A stretch of 64,000 nucleotides of DNA, taken from JBEVOS01 sp964563395. GTDB lineage: Bacteria; Pseudomonadota; Alphaproteobacteria; Caulobacterales; Aquidulcibacteraceae. A model generated the notes under the pieces. That model was not told where the DNA came from. It saw only the letters and a list, made by a program, of their open reading frames with translations, and ran no database searches. The stretch spans positions 1 to 64,000 of the forward strand of contig CAZLWK010000010.1 of the NCBI GenBank assembly GCA_964563395.1, given 5' to 3'. The first letter of the stretch is position 1, and each line of letters opens with the position of its first letter. A program made the translations under genes and the position numbers. Of this stretch, positions 59,184 through 64,000 are shown in pieces.

Positions 59184-60653
59184 TCATTTCATACTCTGCG
59201 TTTGACTCATGCCATTCATCGTCTGCGCCTGAGTCGTCGATCCGCGCAGCACCCATGTATCCTTGGTGCCTCCGCCCTGGCTTGAATTCACCACGAGCGA
59301 GCCGTCGCGCAGCGCCACGCGCGTCAGCCCGCCCGGCACGATGCGCACGCCGTCCGCGCCAGAAAGCACGAAGGGACGCAAATCGATATGGCGGGGCGCG
59401 ACGCCGTTCTCAACGAAGGTGGGGCAGGTGGAGAGCGCAAGCGTCGGCTGGGCGATATAGGCGCTCGGGCGCGCGCGCAGCTTCTTGGCGAAATCGGCGC
59501 GCTGCTTCTTCGAGGCGTGCGGTCCGACAAGCATGCCGTAGCCGCCGGAGCCGCGCGTCTCCTTCACGACCAATTCGTCCAGATGATCGAGCACATAGGC
59601 GAGCGCGCCAGCCTCGGCACAATCCCAGGTCGGCACGTTGTTGAGGATCGGCTCTTCGCCCAGATAGAAGCGGATCATCGCCGGCACGTGCACATAAACG
59701 GCTTTATCGTCGGCGACGCCCGCACCCACCGCGTTGGCGAGCGCGACAGTGCCGGCCCGATACGCCTCCATCAGCCCCGGCACGCCCAGCATGGACTCGG
59801 GATTGAACGCCTTGGGATCGAGATAATCGTCATCGATCCTTCGATAGATCACGTCGACGGGCTTAAGCCCGCCCGTGGTGCGCATGAAGACGCGCTTGTT
59901 CTCAACGAGAAGATCGACGCCCTCCACGAGTTCGACGCCCATTTCGTCGGCCAGGAAGGAATGTTCGTAATAGGCGCTGTTATACTGGCCGGGTGTGAGC
60001 ACGACCACGCTCGGCTCGCCGCATCCGCTGGGCGCGGCCGATTGCAGCGTGTGCAGGAGATGTTCGGGATAGCGCGAGATCGGCGCGACGCCCGCGCGCG
60101 TGAAGAGATCCGGAAAGAGCCGCATCATCACCGAGCGGTCCTCCAGCATGTAGGAGACGCCCGAGGGTGTGCGGCAATTATCCTCCAGCACGTAGAAATC
60201 GTTCGGCCCGGTGCGCACGAGATCGATGCCGGCCACATGCGTGTAAACGCCGCCCGGCACGCGCACGCCTTCCATCAGCGCGCAATAGGCCGGGTTCCGA
60301 AGCACGAGATCCTCGGGGATCTTGCCGGCGCGCAGGATTTCGCGCGGCCCGTATATGTCGGCCAGGAATTGATTGAGCGCGCTGACGCGCTGGATGAGCC
60401 CGCGCTCCAGGTGCGCCCATTCGGCGGCGTCGATGATGCGCGGGATGATGTCGAACGGGATGAGGCGTTCGGGATCGCCGCCCTCGGTGTAAACGGCGAA
60501 AGTGATGCCGACGCGGCGGAACAGGCGCTCGGCCTCCTCCTGCTTGGCGCGCAAAATCTCCGGCGGCGTCGATTTCAGCCAGGATTCCACCACGGCGTAG
60601 GCGTCGCGGACCTTGTCGTCCGTGCCGTTCATCTCATCGAAGATGTCCCGCAT
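59184..60653 (-). CDS. Circularly permuted type 2 ATP-grasp protein (DUF404/407)
   Basis: The 489-residue product matches the permuted ATP-grasp family: LRNPAYCALMEGVRVPGGVYTH, DFYVLEDNCRTPSGVSYMLE, VYRRIDD-like and VVKETRGSGGYGMLVGP segments. ATP-grasp enzymes form amide bonds through acyl phosphates. The usual transglutaminase and proteasome-like hydrolase partners are not in the window. It is divergent from an acyl-CoA dehydrogenase. Confidence 0.92.
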   Translation of the reverse strand: MRDIFDEMNGTDDKVRDAYAVVESWLKSTPPEILRAKQEEAERLFRRVGITFAVYTEGGDPERLIPFDIIPRIIDAAEWAHLERGLIQRVSALNQFLADIYGPREILRAGKIPEDLVLRNPAYCALMEGVRVPGGVYTHVAGIDLVRTGPNDFYVLEDNCRTPSGVSYMLEDRSVMMRLFPDLFTRAGVAPISRYPEHLLHTLQSAAPSGCGEPSVVVLTPGQYNSAYYEHSFLADEMGVELVEGVDLLVENKRVFMRTTGGLKPVDVIYRRIDDDYLDPKAFNPESMLGVPGLMEAYRAGTVALANAVGAGVADDKAVYVHVPAMIRFYLGEEPILNNVPTWDCAEAGALAYVLDHLDELVVKETRGSGGYGMLVGPHASKKQRADFAKKLRARPSAYIAQPTLALSTCPTFVENGVAPRHIDLRPFVLSGADGVRIVPGGLTRVALRDGSLVVNSSQGGGTKDTWVLRGSTTQAQTMNGMSQTQSMK

Positions 60654-60916
60654 GCCGCTCCGCGCCCTGGGCCAATGCCGAATGATGCGCCGCGCCGGCC
60701 TGCCGATAGCGCGCCGCGACGGCCAGTATGACAGCGGGCCGGCCCGCGCCCAACAAAGTGGCGCTCAAAAGGCGCGGGCGCCGAAAAAAGCGGCGGGGCG
60801 GCGGCGCCTGCGTCGATGTCGCCACGTCCAAGGCGCCGCTTACCCGCTTGCCGCAACGGACGGCGCGCCTATAGTCCCAAAAAATGACGCATGCGCCAGG
60901 AGGAGGCTGACCGCTC

Positions 60917-62113
60917 ATGAACCTCGATTTCACGCCGGAAGAGATCGCGTTCCGCGACGAGGTGCGCACCTTCATCGCCGAGAATTTTCCCGCCCATCTG
61001 CGCGGGCGCACGGGCGATCGCTCCAGTGTCAGCCGCGAGGACATGCTCGCCTGGCACAAAATCCTCGGCAAGAAAGGCTGGAGCGTGCCGTCCTGGCCGG
61101 TGAAATATGGCGGCACGGGCTGGACGCCCACGCAGAAATACATCTGGCAGGAAGAAAACGCGCGCGCCGAGACGACGCCGCTCCTGCCGTTCGGCGTCTC
61201 GATGGTGGCGCCTGTCATCTATACGTTCGGCTCGGAGGCGCAGAAGGAGCGCTTCCTGCCTGGCATCCGCAACGGCGATGTCTGGTGGTGTCAGGGCTAT
61301 TCCGAGCCCGGCGCCGGCTCCGACCTCGCCAGCCTCAAGACCCGCGCCGTCCGCGAGGGCGATCATTACATCGTCAACGGCCAGAAGACCTGGACCACGC
61401 TCGGCCAATTCGCCGATTGGGGTTTCTTCCTGGTGCGCACCAAGGCGGACGGCAAAGCTCAGGAGGGCATCTCCTTCCTGCTGATCGACATGAAGACGCC
61501 TGGCATCGAGGTGCGCCCCATCATGCTGATCGACGGCGCCTATGAGGTGAACGACGTCTTCCTCACCGACGTGAAGGTGCCGGTGGAGAATCTGATCGGC
61601 GAGGAAAACAAGGGCTGGACCTACGCCAAGGTGCTGCTCGCGCACGAGCGCTCGGGCATCGCCGGCGTCGCGCGCTCGAAGAAGGGCGTGGAGCGCCTGC
61701 GCGCCTTGGCCAAGGCCGAACGCGCCGACGATGGGCGCCCGCTGATTCAGGACGACGATTTCCAGCGCAAGGTGAGCGAGCTCGAAATCGATCTGGCCGC
61801 GCTCGAATTCACCGAACTGCGCGTGCTCGCCAGCGAACAGCAGGGCAAGGGGCCGGGCCCGGAAAGCTCACTCTTGAAAATCAAGGGCACTGAAATCCAA
61901 CAGCGCCTCACCGAGCTCACGCTGGAGGCCGTCGCGCATTACGCCATGCCCGATGCGCGGCTCTTTCCGCAGGCCGCGAACGAGTTCGCAATCGGGCCTG
62001 ACTACGCTCACGAGGCCGCGCCCGCCTATTACAATATGCGCAAGACCTCGATCTATGGCGGCTCGAACGAGATCCAGCGCAACATCATGGCGAAGATGGT
62101 GCTGGGGCTTTAG
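60917..62113 (+). CDS. Acyl-CoA dehydrogenase family protein
   Basis: The 398-residue flavoprotein has FAD/substrate motifs WWCQGYSEPGAGSDLA, TWTTLGQFADWGFFL and the C-terminal YNMRKTSIYGGSNEIQRNI. It oxidises an acyl-CoA at C2-C3. The YSEPG/GSNEIQ motifs place it with larger ACAD/FadE-like enzymes. It is followed nine bases later by higB. Confidence 0.93.
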   Translation: MNLDFTPEEIAFRDEVRTFIAENFPAHLRGRTGDRSSVSREDMLAWHKILGKKGWSVPSWPVKYGGTGWTPTQKYIWQEENARAETTPLLPFGVSMVAPVIYTFGSEAQKERFLPGIRNGDVWWCQGYSEPGAGSDLASLKTRAVREGDHYIVNGQKTWTTLGQFADWGFFLVRTKADGKAQEGISFLLIDMKTPGIEVRPIMLIDGAYEVNDVFLTDVKVPVENLIGEENKGWTYAKVLLAHERSGIAGVARSKKGVERLRALAKAERADDGRPLIQDDDFQRKVSELEIDLAALEFTELRVLASEQQGKGPGPESSLLKIKGTEIQQRLTELTLEAVAHYAMPDARLFPQAANEFAIGPDYAHEAAPAYYNMRKTSIYGGSNEIQRNIMAKMVLGL

Positions 62114-62122
62114 GGGACCGAA

Positions 62123-62407
62123 ATGCCGATCCGCTCCTTTAGGGATCGGCGCACGGCGCTGATTTTTGAGGGAGCGTCCCCAAAGGGCGTGCCGCCCGAC
62201 GTTCGATCGCGTGCGAAGCGAAAGCTGGCGCTGTTGGATGCGGCGACCGACCTCGCCGATCTGCGTAATCCGCCCGGCAATCGTCTTGAGGCGCTTGCCG
62301 GAGACCGCGCCGGCCAGCATTCTATAAGGGTCAACGACCAGTGGCGGATTTGCTTTGCCTGGGTCGATGGAGCAGCAAGCGATGTCGAGTTCGTCGACTA
62401 TCACTGA
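62123..62407 (+). CDS. higB: HigB-family toxin (RelE/ParE superfamily)
   Basis: The 94-residue product has MPIRSFRDRRTALIFEG, RAKRKLALLDAATDLADLRNP-like helices and the RVNDQWRICFAW core of HigB, a ribosome-dependent mRNase. It overlaps the antitoxin gene by 26 bases, in the toxin-first order typical of HigBA. Confidence 0.9.
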   Translation: MPIRSFRDRRTALIFEGASPKGVPPDVRSRAKRKLALLDAATDLADLRNPPGNRLEALAGDRAGQHSIRVNDQWRICFAWVDGAASDVEFVDYH

Positions 62408-62705
62408 CGCAAATTCCTCCCGCGAAGCGCCCTGTCATCCGGGCGAGATTCTGCGCGAGGAATACCTTCCCGATTTCGCCCTGACCCCTGATGGTTTGGC
62501 GGCGGCCCTCGGCGTGACGAGCGAGTTGATCGAGGACGTGCTTTCTGAGAGAGCGCCCGTCACCGCCGATTTGGCGCTGCGGCTTGGCCGGGCGTTCGCG
62601 CAAAGCCCCCAAATGTGGATGAGCCTGCAGGCGCGCTACGATTTGGCGCTCGCCGCGCGTGCGGCGAACGATCTCGACGAGGTGAGGCCGATCGCGGCGG
62701 CTTGA
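62382..62705 (+). CDS. higA: HigA-family antitoxin
   Basis: The 107-residue product starts at ATG 62382 and has HPGEILREEYLPDFALTPDGLAAALGV, an XRE-like helix-turn-helix as in HigA. It neutralises HigB and probably represses the pair. It has a long N-terminal tail before the HigA core. Confidence 0.9.
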   Translation: MSSSSTITDANSSREAPCHPGEILREEYLPDFALTPDGLAAALGVTSELIEDVLSERAPVTADLALRLGRAFAQSPQMWMSLQARYDLALAARAANDLDEVRPIAAA

Positions 62706-62804
62706 CCGTGGGGCGCGGCCGTCCCCCCGCTTGCGCCCGGGAATTCCTCAGATAAGACAGCCCGCAGAACACTGAACAAAACCGGGCCCAGGGAGCGCCG
62801 CGCC

Positions 62805-63944
62805 ATGGATTTCAACTTCACCGACGAACAAAACATGCTGCGCGACTCGATCGCGAAGTTCGTCGCCTCGGCCTATGATTTCGATAAGCGCAAGCAGCGC
62901 GCCGCCGATCCGGACAGCTCCAAGAAGAATTGGGCGCAGATGGCCGAGCTTGGCCTGATGGCCGCGCCGCTGCCAGAAGCCTATGGCGGCCTGGGCGGGG
63001 GCCCGGTCGACGTCATGGTGGTGATGGAGGAGTTCGGCAAAGGCCTCGTCGCCGAGCCCTATCTGCAGACCGTGGTGATCGGCGCCGGCTTCCTGGAAAA
63101 GGCGGGCGCGGAAGCCCAGAAGGAAGAGCATCTGAACGCCATCGCCGCGGGCGAGCGCGTCATCGCCTTCGCCTACGCCGAACCGCAGGGGCGCTACAAT
63201 CTGGCCGACCTTACCACCGCCGCGAAGAAGAGCGGGGCCGGCTGGTCGCTCTCGGGCCACAAGGCGGTCGTCATCGGCGCGCCGAACGCCGATCATCTGA
63301 TCGTCACCGCGCGCACGGGCGGGGCCCAGCGCGACGCCAAGGGCGTCTCGGTCTTCATCGTGCCCAAGGACGCCAAGGGCGTGACGACGCGCGACTATCC
63401 CACGGTGGACGGCTTCAAGGCCTCGGAGGTTTATTTCGAGAATGTCGCGCTCGGCGCCGAGCATTTGATCGGCGCGGCGGATGAAGCGCTGCCGGTGGTG
63501 GAGGAGGTGGTCGATCACGCCATCGCCGCGGTGTGCGCCGAAGCGGTCGGCGGCATGCGCCAGATGCATGCGCTGACGCTCGACTACGCCAAGGGCCGCA
63601 AGCAATTCGGCGTGCCGATCTCTTCGTTCCAGGTGCTGCAGCACCGCATGGTCGACATGTTCACCGCCACCGAGCAATCCATCTCCATGACCTACATGGT
63701 CACGTTGAAGCTCGATGCGGGCGCGGAAGAGCGCGCCAAGGCCGCGAGCGCCGCCAAGGTGCAGATCGGCAAGGCCGGGCGCTTCGTCGGCCAGAGCGCG
63801 ATCCAGATCCATGGCGGCATGGGCATGACTGACGAGATGCGCGTCGGCCATTATTTCAAGCGCGCCACCATGATCGACAGCCAGTTCGGCAATGTCGATC
63901 ATCATCTGCGCCGCTACACGCAGCACTCGATGAAGGCGGCCTAA
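62805..63944 (+). CDS. Acyl-CoA dehydrogenase family protein
   Basis: The 379-residue flavoprotein starts MDFNFTDEQNMLRDSIAKFV and ends with QIHGGMGMTDEMRVGHYFKR, typical of ACAD proteins. AYAEPQGRYNLADL replaces the common ExxxGSD, so substrate type differs from its neighbour. It may be a steroid- or aromatic-side-chain-type enzyme; no proof here. Confidence 0.92.
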   Translation: MDFNFTDEQNMLRDSIAKFVASAYDFDKRKQRAADPDSSKKNWAQMAELGLMAAPLPEAYGGLGGGPVDVMVVMEEFGKGLVAEPYLQTVVIGAGFLEKAGAEAQKEEHLNAIAAGERVIAFAYAEPQGRYNLADLTTAAKKSGAGWSLSGHKAVVIGAPNADHLIVTARTGGAQRDAKGVSVFIVPKDAKGVTTRDYPTVDGFKASEVYFENVALGAEHLIGAADEALPVVEEVVDHAIAAVCAEAVGGMRQMHALTLDYAKGRKQFGVPISSFQVLQHRMVDMFTATEQSISMTYMVTLKLDAGAEERAKAASAAKVQIGKAGRFVGQSAIQIHGGMGMTDEMRVGHYFKRATMIDSQFGNVDHHLRRYTQHSMKAA

Positions 63945-63982
63945 CTGGTTTCGGCGCGCCGCAGCGCCTATGTGCTGAGCGC

Positions 63983-64000
63983 ATGAGCGAGATCGATGCG
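63983..64000 (+). CDS. Possible start of a further gene (cut by window end)
   Basis: ATG at 63983 opens a frame reading MSEIDA to the edge, 39 bases after the dehydrogenase stop. Six codons are too few to identify it. Confidence 0.25.

Overview
The window looks like chromosome of a GC-rich alphaproteobacterium. The clearest pointers are the order zapA - 6S RNA - 5-formyl-THF cyclo-ligase, the run gap - small membrane protein - pgk - class I fba - YceI - thiE-like, and many four-base ATGA stop/start overlaps. A Caulobacterales or Hyphomonadaceae-type organism fits, but this is inference, not a proven placement. No rRNA, phage, IS element or CRISPR array is visible. No gene-free stretch exceeds about 300 bases, except the decayed genes at 7490-8152.

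Region 1 (1-14197) is a catabolic block. Four plus-strand genes (partial beta-lactamase-fold hydrolase, NTF2-like protein, proline iminopeptidase, GPH-type transporter) face a long minus-strand operon. Read from 11559 leftward, that operon has a haloalkane-dehalogenase-like hydrolase, an unidentified protein, a Rieske oxygenase, a wrecked crotonase/LysR fusion, an enolase-superfamily dehydratase, an SDR, a BKACE enzyme and a C45 acyltransferase. A divergent TetR gene leads a second alpha/beta hydrolase and a quinone-oxidoreductase-like enzyme. Region 2 (14425-18907) holds a BciA-like divinyl chlorophyllide reductase, a DUF6438 lipoprotein, and a LysR/pirin/NmrA group.

Region 3 (18993-29062) is the most interesting system: a nitrogen-scavenging island for guanidine or urea. 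A NikR-like ribbon-helix-helix regulator heads an overlapping operon of two DUF1989 proteins, a 1203-residue biotin-dependent carboxylase and allophanate hydrolase. A taurine/nitrate-type ABC importer converges on it. The same 28-bp palindrome, GTATTA-N16-TAATAC, lies just upstream of both the regulator gene and the binding-protein gene. This has the NikR operator geometry, yet the regulator has lost most recognisable nickel ligands.

Region 4 (29200-45436) has a DUF1499/DUF2064/glycosyltransferase operon divergent from a TVP38/flavoprotein disulfide reductase/DUF547/radical SAM operon. It is followed by a TetR-controlled DevBCA-like exporter with an outer-membrane partner, and a LysR-DabB-DabA inorganic-carbon uptake locus. 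Region 5 (45446-50132) has a CueR/CopC copper pair, a TetR/NTF2 pair with a perfect operator, tRNA-Arg(ACG), a histidine kinase and a secreted protein. Region 6 (50141-64000) is mostly housekeeping: YebC, cyclo-ligase (apparently with an ATA start), 6S RNA, ZapA, glycolysis genes, ThiE, an alpha-E/ATP-grasp pair, and two acyl-CoA dehydrogenases flanking a HigBA toxin-antitoxin pair.
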